A DNA stretch of 6,597 nucleotides from an uncultured Acidimicrobiia bacterium (GTDB lineage: Bacteria; Actinomycetota; Acidimicrobiia; Spongiisociales; JAENVV01), in contig CAJQPD010000131.1 of NCBI GenBank assembly GCA_905480085.1, positions 1-6,597 of the forward strand. Direction: 5' to 3'. A program made the translations under genes and the position numbers. A model generated the notes under the pieces. That model worked only from the letters and a program-made list of their open reading frames with translations, ran no database searches and had not been told where the DNA came from. Below, piece by piece: positions 1 through 6,281 of this stretch (positions are counted from its first letter, which is position 1; every line of letters begins with the position of its first letter).

Positions 1-805
1 CGACCAGGTCCTGGAGAGCATGGAATGAGTCCGGCAGGTAGGCCTGCAGGACAATGCCCGCTTCGATTGCCGGCCGGGCATCGAGGGCGTCCTTGAAGGC
101 CGACACCGTCAGGTCGAGGTCGAGGTATTCCTCCATGTCGAAGTTCACGAAGGTGGGCGGATTGGTGGAACTTGCCGCGTCGAGTAGCTCGCTAAGAGCC
201 TCCCGGATCCGACCCTGACTTCCTTTCCAATCCCAATGGTTCAGTTGGGCGACGATTGACGAAAGCTTGACGGATACATAGTCGACCGACGGATCGGCAA
301 TGAGGGCCAGGATCGCATCGAATCGATTGCGAGCTTCCCGGTTGCCGAGTACGGCTTCTCCGAGCAGGTTGACATTTTGAGCAAATCCCTGGCCGCGCCG
401 CATGTCTAGGTGTTCAACAAGTTTGGATGATTCGCTATCGACGATCAGATGCCCGACCAGGTGGCGCATGCGGCGACGGGCGAGGGGAATCACAATTCCC
501 GGCAGGACGGGACCGACCATCGCGCCGATTTTGAGGAGGAGGCGGTCGATCGGGGAGAGAAACTCGGGGAGCGGCTCGTTTTGGACGAGCGAGCGAAGCT
601 GGGTAGCCGATACCCGATTGTCGTCCGGTCGGGTCACGCGGTCGATGAATCGCATGGTGAACGAGACGCCCGTCGGGTCTTCGATCAGTTCTTGGAGCGG
701 TCCGGTCGAGGCGCGATCCTCATCGGTCTCGGTTGCTTTGGCCGACGTGACCCAGGTGGCGACCAACTCGGTCGCTTCATCTGCCAGGAGGCTCGGGTCA
801 TGCAT
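1..805 (-). CDS. putA: Proline dehydrogenase, bifunctional PutA type (partial, N-terminal 268 codons)
   Basis: The gene oxidises L-proline to delta-1-pyrroline-5-carboxylate with FAD, passing electrons to the membrane quinone pool. In bifunctional PutA a C-terminal aldehyde dehydrogenase then makes glutamate, but that part would lie beyond the left edge. I read the minus strand by hand: the frame is open from ATG at 805 down to base 1. An in-frame TGA at 824-826 blocks any longer start, and AAGGA at 817-821 is a plausible ribosome site with a rather long 11-base spacing. Barrel motifs are visible: NLLGEAVLG at residues 146-154, VSVKLSS at 177-183 (K180 matches the active-site lysine), NFDMEEY at 221-227 (D223 matches the FAD-site aspartate) and LQAYLPDS at 253-260. 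The N-terminal segment with GHLIVD and the DMEEY form resemble actinobacterial bifunctional PutA rather than short stand-alone enzymes. Fusion to the second domain is inferred. It is divergent from the Lrp-type gene. Confidence 0.88.
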   Translation of the reverse strand, partial: MHDPSLLADEATELVATWVTSAKATETDEDRASTGPLQELIEDPTGVSFTMRFIDRVTRPDDNRVSATQLRSLVQNEPLPEFLSPIDRLLLKIGAMVGPVLPGIVIPLARRRMRHLVGHLIVDSESSKLVEHLDMRRGQGFAQNVNLLGEAVLGNREARNRFDAILALIADPSVDYVSVKLSSIVAQLNHWDWKGSQGRIREALSELLDAASSTNPPTFVNFDMEEYLDLDLTVSAFKDALDARPAIEAGIVLQAYLPDSFHALQDLV

Positions 806-1061
806 CTGAGAAGGCGTCCTTCGTCACGGTGCGCAGACTAGGCCGGTACGACCTGAACCGGCTGCAGTTCCGTCGCGTTTCCTCCCATCCGACGTTCGAC
901 GGCGACGAAAGTCAACGGTTTTGGCCTGGCTGCGACGGACGGCGGTATGGGCCTAGAAGATGGGTCAATTCAGTCGATTCAACAGTCAAGTGCCGACTTC
1001 TCCGTCGAATCGATTGTTCACAAGGTTAGAGTGAAGCCCCGCTGACGAAAGAGTACGCTGC
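806..1061. promoter_or_regulatory. Divergent putA / Lrp-type regulator control region
   Basis: This 256-bp gap separates two divergent start codons and must hold both promoters. On the plus strand TAGAGT at 1027-1032 is a possible -10 for the regulator, without a convincing -35. On the minus strand TTGACT followed 17 bases later by TCGGAT (roughly 889-917) is a possible putA promoter with a good -35 and a weak -10. The motif GTCAA occurs at 911, 964 and 985. I see no convincing gene or RNA here. A short plus-strand reading frame at 829-1029 has no ribosome site and no recognisable protein. Promoter assignments are weak. Confidence 0.45.
964..1015. promoter_or_regulatory. Candidate operator: tandem 9-bp repeat plus inverted TCGATTC / GAATCGA
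   Basis: GTCAATTCA (964-972) is followed directly by GTCGATTCA (973-981), a tandem pair with one mismatch. TCGATTC at 974-980 is inverted as GAATCGA at 1007-1013, with centres 33 bp apart, close to three helical turns. The right copy sits within the palindrome AATCGATT (1008-1015). Lrp/AsnC proteins form octamers or larger rings that bind several AT-rich, helically phased half-sites. They often regulate their own gene and a divergent catabolic gene. The site lies upstream of the possible regulator -10 at 1027-1032, so it could overlap the -35 region. Its assignment to this regulator is inference from position. Confidence 0.35.
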
Positions 1062-1517
1062 ATGCCGGGCCCGATCGAGCTTGATGCGACCGACAAAGCC
1101 ATTATCGACCATCTTCAGGATGATGGCCGAATTCCGTATTCCCGGCTCGGGCCGCTCGTGGGATTGTCGCCGGCGGCCGCCCGTCAACGAGTTCTGAGTC
1201 TCACAGAGCATGGAGTCATGCAGGTGGTGGCGGTCACCGACCCGACTTCGCTTGGTTTTGACGCTCAAGCCTGGATGGGAATCAACGTGTCGGGGGACCT
1301 CGACACGGCCGCCGAGGCAATTGCCCAAATCACCGAGGTCGATTACGTCGTCATTACGGCCGGCCGCTTCGACATCATGATCGAGCTTGTGTGCGAGACA
1401 ACCGAGCACCTCATGAAGGTGATGAATCAGATTCGCAGCATTGACTCGGTGGCGTCGTCTGAGGTATTCACCTATCTACGACTCGTGAAACAGACCTACG
1501 ACTGGGGTACCAGGTAA
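1062..1517 (+). CDS. Lrp/AsnC-family transcriptional regulator
   Basis: The 151-residue protein has the usual length and two-domain build of the Lrp/AsnC family. Residues about 6-52 form an AsnC-type helix-turn-helix (LDATDKAIIDHLQDDGR, then VGLSPAAARQRVLSL as the DNA-reading part). Residues about 68-145 form the ligand-binding RAM domain, with the typical glycine-containing stretch VVITAGRFDIMIELVC. Such proteins assemble into dimers and octamers and respond to an amino acid. The start at ATG 1062 is supported by AAAGAG at 1048-1053, 8 bases upstream, and by the helix-turn-helix beginning right after it. It is divergent from putA, an arrangement known for proline-responsive PutR-type regulators in some proteobacteria, and convergent with gabT, whose stop is one base away. 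Likely targets are putA and its own gene; gabT is possible. The effector cannot be read from the sequence. Confidence 0.9.
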   Translation: MPGPIELDATDKAIIDHLQDDGRIPYSRLGPLVGLSPAAARQRVLSLTEHGVMQVVAVTDPTSLGFDAQAWMGINVSGDLDTAAEAIAQITEVDYVVITAGRFDIMIELVCETTEHLMKVMNQIRSIDSVASSEVFTYLRLVKQTYDWGTR

Positions 1518-1518
1518 A

Positions 1519-2874
1519 TCATCTGGCCGCCGCCACCTCGGCCACGGCTTCGGCCAGAACGTCCATTGCCTCATCGACCTGTTCGTGGCTCACGCCGAGC
1601 GGTGGCAGGAACCGTACGCAGTTCGAATAGAGGCCGGCCCGGATGGTGATGAGGCCGCGGGTGAGCGTGGCTGCGCAAATCGCCGCGGTCGACTCCATAT
1701 CCGGCGTCTTTGATTTCGGATCCATGACGATTTCGGCCACGAGCATCGGGCCAAGGCCCCGAACGTCGCCGATGAGGTCCGGGTGGGCGGCCTGGATCCC
1801 TTCAAGGCGGGTCCGCAGGTGGTCGCCAATGGCGGTGGCGTGGTTGAGGAATTCGGGATCGGAGATGATCTTGATCGATTCGATAGCGGCAACGCAGGCG
1901 AGTGGATTGCCGCTGTAGGTGCCTCCGAGTCCTCCTGGATGAGGGGCGTCCATTAGCTCGGCACGACCGGTGACCGCCGAGATCGGCATACCTGACCCGA
2001 GCGACTTGGCTGTCGTAATGATGTCCGGAATGACGCCACTGTGCTCGATAGCGAATAATTTGCCGGTCCGGCCCATGCCGGACTGAATCTCATCGGCAAT
2101 CATGACCATGCCGTGTTGGTCGCACAGCTGGCGGATGGCTTCCAAGAATGCGGTTGGCACGGGGAGGAAACCGCCTTCGCCCTGCACCGGTTCGATGACG
2201 ACCGCGGCTACCGCTCCGGGGTCCACCCGCGAGATGAACTGGTCATGCAGCCTGGCCACGGACCAGTCGACGAAGCCCTTCTCGCTCATCTCGTCCGGGC
2301 GGCGGTACACGTTCGGGAAATCAAACCGGTAGATCTCGGGTGCGAACGGCGCATACCCTTTCTTGAATAGGGCGTACTTGGAGGTCATCGAGGCGGTCAG
2401 ATTGGTGCGACCGTGATAGGCGCCTTCAAAGACGACCACCGCCTGGCGTCCGGTGGCCGATCGAGAGACATTGATAGCGGTCTCGACGGCTTCGGCCCCG
2501 CTGTTCATGAGAACGGTCTTCTTGGCGAAGGAGCCCGGAGTGATCTCATTGAGGAGTTCGGCGACCTCGATCAACGGCTCGTATGAGGCAACGATGGCAC
2601 ACATATGGAGGAGATCATCGGCCTGCTTCTTGATGGCCTCGACCACGGTCGGCGGGCAGTGTCCGGCTGCCAGGACTCCGATTCCGCCGGCGAAGTCCAG
2701 GAACTCGTTTCCATCAACATCGGTGACGATCGCACCGCGCGCTGAGGCCACGGCGATTTGGGTGAGTTTGGAGGCACCCCGGGCCATGGCTTGCTCGCGC
2801 CGGGCCACAAGTTCGGTACTTCGAGGGCCGGGAATGGCGGTCACAAGATTGATTGATCGAGTGTTTGTTGACAT
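1519..2874 (-). CDS. gabT: 4-aminobutyrate aminotransferase (class III PLP-dependent)
   Basis: The enzyme moves the amino group of GABA to 2-oxoglutarate, giving succinate semialdehyde and glutamate in the cytoplasm. Numbered from the chosen start (451 residues), the class III aminotransferase motifs are in order: NSGAEA at 124-129 (cofactor phosphate loop), IEPVQGEGG at 227-235, DEIQSGMGRTG at 261-271 with the aspartate that pairs with the cofactor nitrogen, and TTAKSLGSG with the Schiff-base lysine K290. GGTYSGNP lies at 317-324. The block following the lysine, PISAVTGRAELMD, is close to GabT as I remember it, better than to ornithine or acetylornithine enzymes. A longer frame begins at ATG 2916, but the ATG at 2874 has a strong GGAGGA site 4 bases upstream, so I use it. 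The gene reads towards the Lrp-type regulator and away from the polyamine-type importer. A role in putrescine or GABA use is inferred from that importer. Beta-alanine or 5-aminovalerate could also be substrates. Confidence 0.9.
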   Translation of the reverse strand: MSTNTRSINLVTAIPGPRSTELVARREQAMARGASKLTQIAVASARGAIVTDVDGNEFLDFAGGIGVLAAGHCPPTVVEAIKKQADDLLHMCAIVASYEPLIEVAELLNEITPGSFAKKTVLMNSGAEAVETAINVSRSATGRQAVVVFEGAYHGRTNLTASMTSKYALFKKGYAPFAPEIYRFDFPNVYRRPDEMSEKGFVDWSVARLHDQFISRVDPGAVAAVVIEPVQGEGGFLPVPTAFLEAIRQLCDQHGMVMIADEIQSGMGRTGKLFAIEHSGVIPDIITTAKSLGSGMPISAVTGRAELMDAPHPGGLGGTYSGNPLACVAAIESIKIISDPEFLNHATAIGDHLRTRLEGIQAAHPDLIGDVRGLGPMLVAEIVMDPKSKTPDMESTAAICAATLTRGLITIRAGLYSNCVRFLPPLGVSHEQVDEAMDVLAEAVAEVAAAR

Positions 2875-2878
2875 GGGG

Positions 2879-2884
2879 TCCTCC
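2879..2884 (-). promoter_or_regulatory. Ribosome binding site that sets the gabT start
   Basis: On the minus strand GGAGGA is followed by four cytosines and ATG at 2874. The frame also holds an ATG at 2916, but no comparable purine-rich site precedes it. The extra 14 residues (MNRLSIDRQVTEDP) look like translated leader, so the start at 2874 is preferred. Confidence 0.75.
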
Positions 2885-2939
2885 GTGACCTGCCGATCGA
2901 TGGACAAACGGTTCATGTCTGATCGTAGCCGTTGGCGGC

Positions 2940-2968
2940 ATTATGGTTTGTGTTCAGACCTAGGACAA
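2940..2968 (-). promoter_or_regulatory. Probable sigma-70-type promoter of gabT
   Basis: Read on the minus strand, TTGTCC (2963-2968) is followed after exactly 17 bases by CATAAT (2940-2945). This matches 4 of 6 bases at the -35 and 5 of 6 at the -10. Transcription would begin near 2933 and leave a leader of about 60 bases before the ATG at 2874. That start point also leaves the alternative ATG at 2916 inside the message, so the promoter alone does not settle the start. It is the clearest promoter in the window. Confidence 0.55.
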
Positions 2969-3084
2969 GCGAAACAGTTGTCGGACGTCTCTTCCGCGAC
3001 TGATCTGTGCAGGCGACCTCCGTTGCAGCTACCCTAGGCTGAGCGGCCCCGAGTGGGGCGACCGACTCTGCTAGGAGGCAAACG
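2969..3084 (+). promoter_or_regulatory. Upstream leader of the ABC importer operon
   Basis: This stretch lies between the gabT promoter and the binding-protein start and should hold the operon promoter. The best -10-like match is TACCCT at 3030-3035, with a poor -35 (TGTGCA at 3006-3011, 18-base spacing), so the promoter is not firmly located. A small GC stem, GCCCC (3046-3050) with GGGGC (3055-3059) around a GAGT loop, would fall in the leader. AGGAGG at 3073-3078 is a strong ribosome site 6 bases before ATG 3085. CCTAGG occurs at 2959-2964 and 3033-3038, perhaps by chance. I see no riboswitch fold. Confidence 0.4.
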
Positions 3085-4302
3085 ATGATGACGCCAAGAC
3101 GACGTGGTTCTATGGATGCTGCCGCGGCAGCCCTGAAGTCCGGAATGGATCGACGGGAGTTCCTGAAGCGTTTCGGGATCGGGGGAGCGTTGTTGCTCGG
3201 CGGCCCGGCGTTGCTGGCTGCCTGTGGTGATGGCAGCACTTCGACCACGGCCGGCCTGGCAGGTACGACGTTGCCTCCTGACCTTCAATTGTTCGTGGAT
3301 AACTGGATTCTGTACATCGATACCACCGAAGACTCGCCAGACGGGACCTCGACGATCGACGAGTTCGAGATCAACACGGGCATCAAGGTGACGTACACCG
3401 AAGGCGTCAACTCGAATGAGGAGTGGTTCGGAAAGTACCAGGCACAGCTCGCAGCCGGCCAGCCAACCGGCCTCGATATTGTCGTACTGACCGACTACAT
3501 GGCAGCCCGGATGCTCCGACTTGGGTACGCCGAGAAGATCGACAAAGCCAACGTGCCGAACATGACCAATCTCGTCGATGCTCTTGCTGCGCCTAGTTTT
3601 GATCCATCACGCGATTTCACCCTGCCGTGGCAGTCAGGGTTCACGGGACTTGCCTACGACATCGATCAGACGGGTGGCGCCCTGTCGAGTCTTGAAGCCA
3701 TCAAGGATCCAAAATTCGCCGGCAAGATTGGTCTGCTCACGGGATATCCCGATACGATTGGCCTGTTGCTTCTGCTCGAAGGCAAGGACCCGGCCACCGC
3801 CTCGTTGGACGAGATGCTGGCGGCCACCGATGACCTCGCCAAGCTCATTTCGGATGGTCAGATCCGGCAGATTTACGGCAACGATTACATCGATGCCCTT
3901 ATCAACGGTGATCTTGCCGTCTGCTTCGGCTGGTCCGGTGACATTGTCGCAAACCAGGAAGACAGCCCGCAGATCCAATTCGCCTTCCCGGACGAAGGCG
4001 TCATGATCTGGACTGACAACATGATGATCCCCAAGGGCGCCGCCAATAAGGCCAACGCCGAGAAGTGGATGGACTTCTACTATCAGCCGGCCGTGGCTGC
4101 CGAACTGGCCTACTGGGTCTGGTATGTGTCGCCGGTAGACGGAGCCCAGGCCGCCATGGAAGACATCGATCCCGAATTCGTGGATCAGCCGTTGATCTTC
4201 CCGGATGAGGCAACCCTGGCCAAGGCACACATCTTCCGTTCGTTGACCGAAGAGGAAGAGACCACCCTCAACGAGGCGGTTGCCACCGCCAGCGGCGTAT
4301 GA
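3085..4302 (+). CDS. potD: Spermidine/putrescine-type ABC importer substrate-binding lipoprotein
   Basis: This 405-residue protein should capture the substrate outside the membrane and deliver it to the permease pair encoded downstream. The N-terminus carries a twin-arginine signal, DRREFLKRFG at residues 22-31, then a hydrophobic stretch. It ends in the lipobox LAAC with the lipidated cysteine at C47, followed by a Ser/Thr-rich linker. It therefore appears to be a Tat-exported, membrane-anchored lipoprotein. The mature part has the PotD-type order: a first strand with NWILYIDTTE near residue 72, then FEINTGIKVTYTE, WFGKYQAQLAAGQPTGLDIVVLTDYMAARM, and LPWQSGFTGLAYD. These are close to actinobacterial PotD proteins. 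AGGAGG at 3073-3078 supports ATG 3085; the ATG at 3088 would change only one residue. The substrate is uncertain: putrescine, spermidine or GABA are candidates, since PotD-like proteins elsewhere bind each of these. The stop overlaps the ATPase start by 4 bases. Confidence 0.9.
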   Translation: MMTPRRRGSMDAAAAALKSGMDRREFLKRFGIGGALLLGGPALLAACGDGSTSTTAGLAGTTLPPDLQLFVDNWILYIDTTEDSPDGTSTIDEFEINTGIKVTYTEGVNSNEEWFGKYQAQLAAGQPTGLDIVVLTDYMAARMLRLGYAEKIDKANVPNMTNLVDALAAPSFDPSRDFTLPWQSGFTGLAYDIDQTGGALSSLEAIKDPKFAGKIGLLTGYPDTIGLLLLLEGKDPATASLDEMLAATDDLAKLISDGQIRQIYGNDYIDALINGDLAVCFGWSGDIVANQEDSPQIQFAFPDEGVMIWTDNMMIPKGAANKANAEKWMDFYYQPAVAAELAYWVWYVSPVDGAQAAMEDIDPEFVDQPLIFPDEATLAKAHIFRSLTEEEETTLNEAVATASGV

Positions 4303-5399
4303 CACAGGGACCGGATTCTACGGCGGGGGATTCAACCCCCGCCGTAGAACTTGTCGGTCTCACAAAGGCGTTCGGTGACATCGTTGCCGTCGACGGACTG
4401 ACGCTCGATATCTCAGAGAACTTGTTCTTTGCCATTATCGGCCCCTCCGGTTGTGGAAAGACGACGACCTTGAGAATGATTGGTGGCTTCGAAGAGCCGA
4501 CCTCAGGCACCATCAAATTGCATGGCGAGGACGTGACGGGGACCAAGCCATATCAGCGTCCTGTCAATACGGTGTTCCAGAGCTACGCCCTATTTCCTCA
4601 TCTGTCGATCTACGAAAACGTTGCGTTTGGTCTCCGGCGCCAGGGCATCGAAAAGAGTGAGGTCAATCGAAGGGTCGGTGAAATGCTTGACCTGGTCCAC
4701 CTCGCCGAAACATCCAAACGCAAGCCGCGGCAGTTATCGGGTGGCCAGCGCCAGCGGGTGGCTCTGGCCAGGGCGCTCGTCAACCATCCGCGTCTCTTGC
4801 TCCTCGATGAACCGCTCGGGGCTCTTGACCTCAAGCTTCGCAAGGAAATGCAGTTGGAGCTCAAGCGGATCCAGCAAGAGGTTGGCATTACGTTCATCCA
4901 TGTGACCCACGACCAGGAGGAGGCCATGACGATGGCCGATTCGATCGCCGTCATGCGAGATGGCAAGATCGAACGGATGGGTGAACCGGTCGAGATCTAT
5001 GACGATCCCCGGACCAGGTTTGTTGCAGGGTTCCTTGGTGCATCCAATCTCATGGAAGGCCAGGTAACCGGGACCGACGGTGTCACATTGACCGGAGGTC
5101 ACCGGTTCCATGTGTCGGCGGACAAACTCGTTGGATTAGCCGGAGCCGTGCACGTGGGGGTTCGCCCCGAGAAGATTCACCTGAGCTCGGAAGGTGCGTC
5201 CCCAGTTCACGCCAATCGTCTGGCGGGCGTCGTGACCGATTCATCTTTTATCGGGGTTAGCACCCACTATCTCGTCCAGACCGAGTTGGTTGGTGAGCTA
5301 ACGGTGGTTGTCCAGAACCTCGGGGTGACCAGATTTGCGCCTTCTGATTCGGTCACGTTGAGTTGGGATCCCGACCATACCTTCGTCGTGGCCCGATAG
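4299..5399 (+). CDS. potA: Spermidine/putrescine-type ABC importer ATP-binding protein
   Basis: The 366-residue ATPase powers the importer from the cytoplasmic face of the membrane. All nucleotide-binding motifs are intact: Walker A GPSGCGKT at 48-55 (K54), Q-loop Q94 in VFQSYALFPH, signature LSGGQ at 146-150, Walker B LLLLDE at 166-171 with catalytic E171, D-loop through D177, and switch H204 in HVTHDQEEAMTMAD. A C-terminal TOBE-type domain follows from about residue 280, as in PotA and other CUT1/polyamine ATPases, and includes HVGVRPEKIHL. The ATGA overlap with the preceding gene suggests translational coupling, and no strong ribosome site is visible. The first 16 residues are an extra tail, containing DSTAGDSTPA, before the conserved VELVGLTKAFGD. 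The DNA for this tail is a perfect inverted repeat (4316-4349). Permease B starts 3 bases after the stop. Confidence 0.93.
   Translation: MTQGPDSTAGDSTPAVELVGLTKAFGDIVAVDGLTLDISENLFFAIIGPSGCGKTTTLRMIGGFEEPTSGTIKLHGEDVTGTKPYQRPVNTVFQSYALFPHLSIYENVAFGLRRQGIEKSEVNRRVGEMLDLVHLAETSKRKPRQLSGGQRQRVALARALVNHPRLLLLDEPLGALDLKLRKEMQLELKRIQQEVGITFIHVTHDQEEAMTMADSIAVMRDGKIERMGEPVEIYDDPRTRFVAGFLGASNLMEGQVTGTDGVTLTGGHRFHVSADKLVGLAGAVHVGVRPEKIHLSSEGASPVHANRLAGVVTDSSFIGVSTHYLVQTELVGELTVVVQNLGVTRFAPSDSVTLSWDPDHTFVVAR
4316..4349. repeat. Perfect 14-bp inverted repeat with 6-base loop inside the start of potA
   Basis: TTCTACGGCGGGGG (4316-4329) is exactly complementary to CCCCCGCCGTAGAA (4336-4349), with ATTCAA as the loop. 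In RNA it would be a very stable hairpin beginning 14 bases after the binding-protein stop codon. No run of T follows, so it is not a standard intrinsic terminator. It is coding: it gives residues 6-17 of the ATPase, where DST-A occurs twice. Hairpins at this kind of junction elsewhere, as after malE, protect the upstream binding-protein message from 3' decay and raise its yield. That role is inference here. Confidence 0.8.
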
Positions 5400-5402
5400 G
5401 CG

Positions 5403-6281
5403 ATGACCACCCGGACTGACGCGGCAGACAAAGCCGACCGGCGGCGTCGGCGGGTTCCTTATTTGCTGCTCGCCCCGGGCATGGCCTGGCTACTCCTGTT
5501 CTACGTCATTCCGATGTTCGGTTTGGCGATAACTTCCCTGCAAGAGGGCTCGCTTGAGCAGGGGTATACGTTCACGGGCAATATCGGCAGTTATGTCTCC
5601 GTGTTCACGACGTACCTTCCGCAACTTCGAAACTCCCTCATGTTTGCGCTCGGGGCAACGGTCGTTGGACTGCTCGTCGGCTACCCGTTGGCATACGCGA
5701 TCGCCTTCTACACCTAACGGTGGAAGAGCCTCTTTTTGCTCTTGATTCTCGTGCCATTTCTCGTCCCATTCCTGTTGCGGACGCTTGCCTGGCGCGTGAT
5801 CCTTGCCGATCAGGGGGTCGTCGTCAGCGCTCTCAAGACGGTGGGGTTACTCGGGGAGAATGGCCGGCTGCTATCGACCGGTTGGGCCATATTGGCGGGC
5901 CTGGTCTACAACTACCTGGCGTTTATGACCCTGCCGATCTATGTGTCGCTCGACAAGATCGAGCCTTCGCTACTCGAAGCGGCCAACGACTTGTACGCCA
6001 CGCCGTGGACGGCGTTTCGAAAGGTGACGTTACCGATGTCGATGCCCGGCATCATCTCCGGGACCCTGCTTACGTTCATTCCCGCCGCCGGGGATTACGT
6101 CAATGTGGAGCTGCTCGGTAATAGGAACTGGACGATGATGGGCAACGTCATCCAATCCAAGTTCCTGGTGATCATCGATTACCCGGCCGCCGCCGCCATC
6201 TCGTTCACGCTGATGGCCATCATCGTGACGGTGGTGGTTATCTATGTGAGACGCGTTGGAACCGAGGAACTACTCACATGA
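5403..6281 (+). pseudogene. potB: Spermidine/putrescine-type ABC importer permease B, interrupted by in-frame TAA at 5715-5717
   Basis: Together the two halves read as one complete permease of 292 codons plus a final stop, close to the usual 275-300 residues of PotB. The frame is the same on both sides (5403 and 5736 differ by 333 bases). Before the stop lie a basic N-tail, helix 1 (about residues 20-43, YLLLAPGMAWLLLFYVIP) and helix 2 (about 78-103). The TAA replaces codon 105 in the short loop before RWKSLFLLL. After it come helix 3 with VPFLVPFLLRTLAWR, helix 4, the EAA coupling loop at about 192-211 (EAANDLYATPWTAFRKVTLP), helix 5 with TFIPAAGDYVNVELLG, and helix 6. Nothing downstream is degraded. 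Possibilities are a recent nonsense mutation, a base-call or assembly error, readthrough, or two chains made by restart at TTG 5736. The start at 5403 is three bases after the ATPase stop; its ribosome site is weak. The gene overlaps permease C by ATGA. Confidence 0.85.
5736..6281 (+). CDS. Downstream half of permease B, possible restart product (helices 3-6 with EAA loop)
   Basis: If the TAA at 5715-5717 is real, translation could restart at TTG 5736, where GGAAGAG (5722-5728) gives a ribosome-like site with 7-base spacing. This would yield 181 residues holding helices 3 to 6 and the EAA loop that docks with the ATPase. The upstream 104-residue piece (5403-5717) would supply helices 1 and 2. 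The break falls in a cytoplasmic loop, where a split protein might still assemble. A TTG start is rare, and the codons between the stop and the TTG still encode the family-like RWKSLF, which argues for recent loss of continuity rather than an evolved split gene. Confidence 0.3.
   Translation: MLLILVPFLVPFLLRTLAWRVILADQGVVVSALKTVGLLGENGRLLSTGWAILAGLVYNYLAFMTLPIYVSLDKIEPSLLEAANDLYATPWTAFRKVTLPMSMPGIISGTLLTFIPAAGDYVNVELLGNRNWTMMGNVIQSKFLVIIDYPAAAAISFTLMAIIVTVVVIYVRRVGTEELLT

Noticed and set aside
402..841. Two plus-strand reading frames of 130-135 codons
   Set aside because: They lie antisense to putA, whose minus-strand frame has clear family motifs; their translations are arginine/serine-rich and match nothing I recognise.
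829..1029. A 66-codon plus-strand reading frame in the putA-regulator gap
   Set aside because: No ribosome site and an unrecognised composition, and it runs across the likely promoter and operator region.
1510..1526. Stem CCAG...CTGG as a bidirectional terminator between the regulator and gabT
   Set aside because: The stem is only 4-6 bp with a wobble pair and has no T-run on either strand.
2874..2916. Longer gabT start at ATG 2916
   Set aside because: No ribosome site upstream, whereas ATG 2874 has GGAGGA at ideal distance; the extra 14 residues look like translated leader.
2453..3037. A 194-codon plus-strand reading frame
   Set aside because: It is mostly antisense to gabT and extends through the gabT promoter; the protein resembles no family.
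3634..4305. A 223-codon minus-strand reading frame
   Set aside because: It is antisense to the binding-protein gene, whose frame is strongly supported; long shadow frames are common in GC-rich genes.
5715..5717. Reassigned TAA codon (alternative genetic code)
   Set aside because: The Lrp-type gene ends with TAA at its natural length, and TGA and TAG end other genes here, so all three act as stops.
5976..6035. Tyrosine in place of the usual glycine in the EAA loop (EAANDLYATPW)
   Set aside because: I recall the DLYA form from actinobacterial PotB proteins, so it is probably normal for this subfamily and not a sign of decay.
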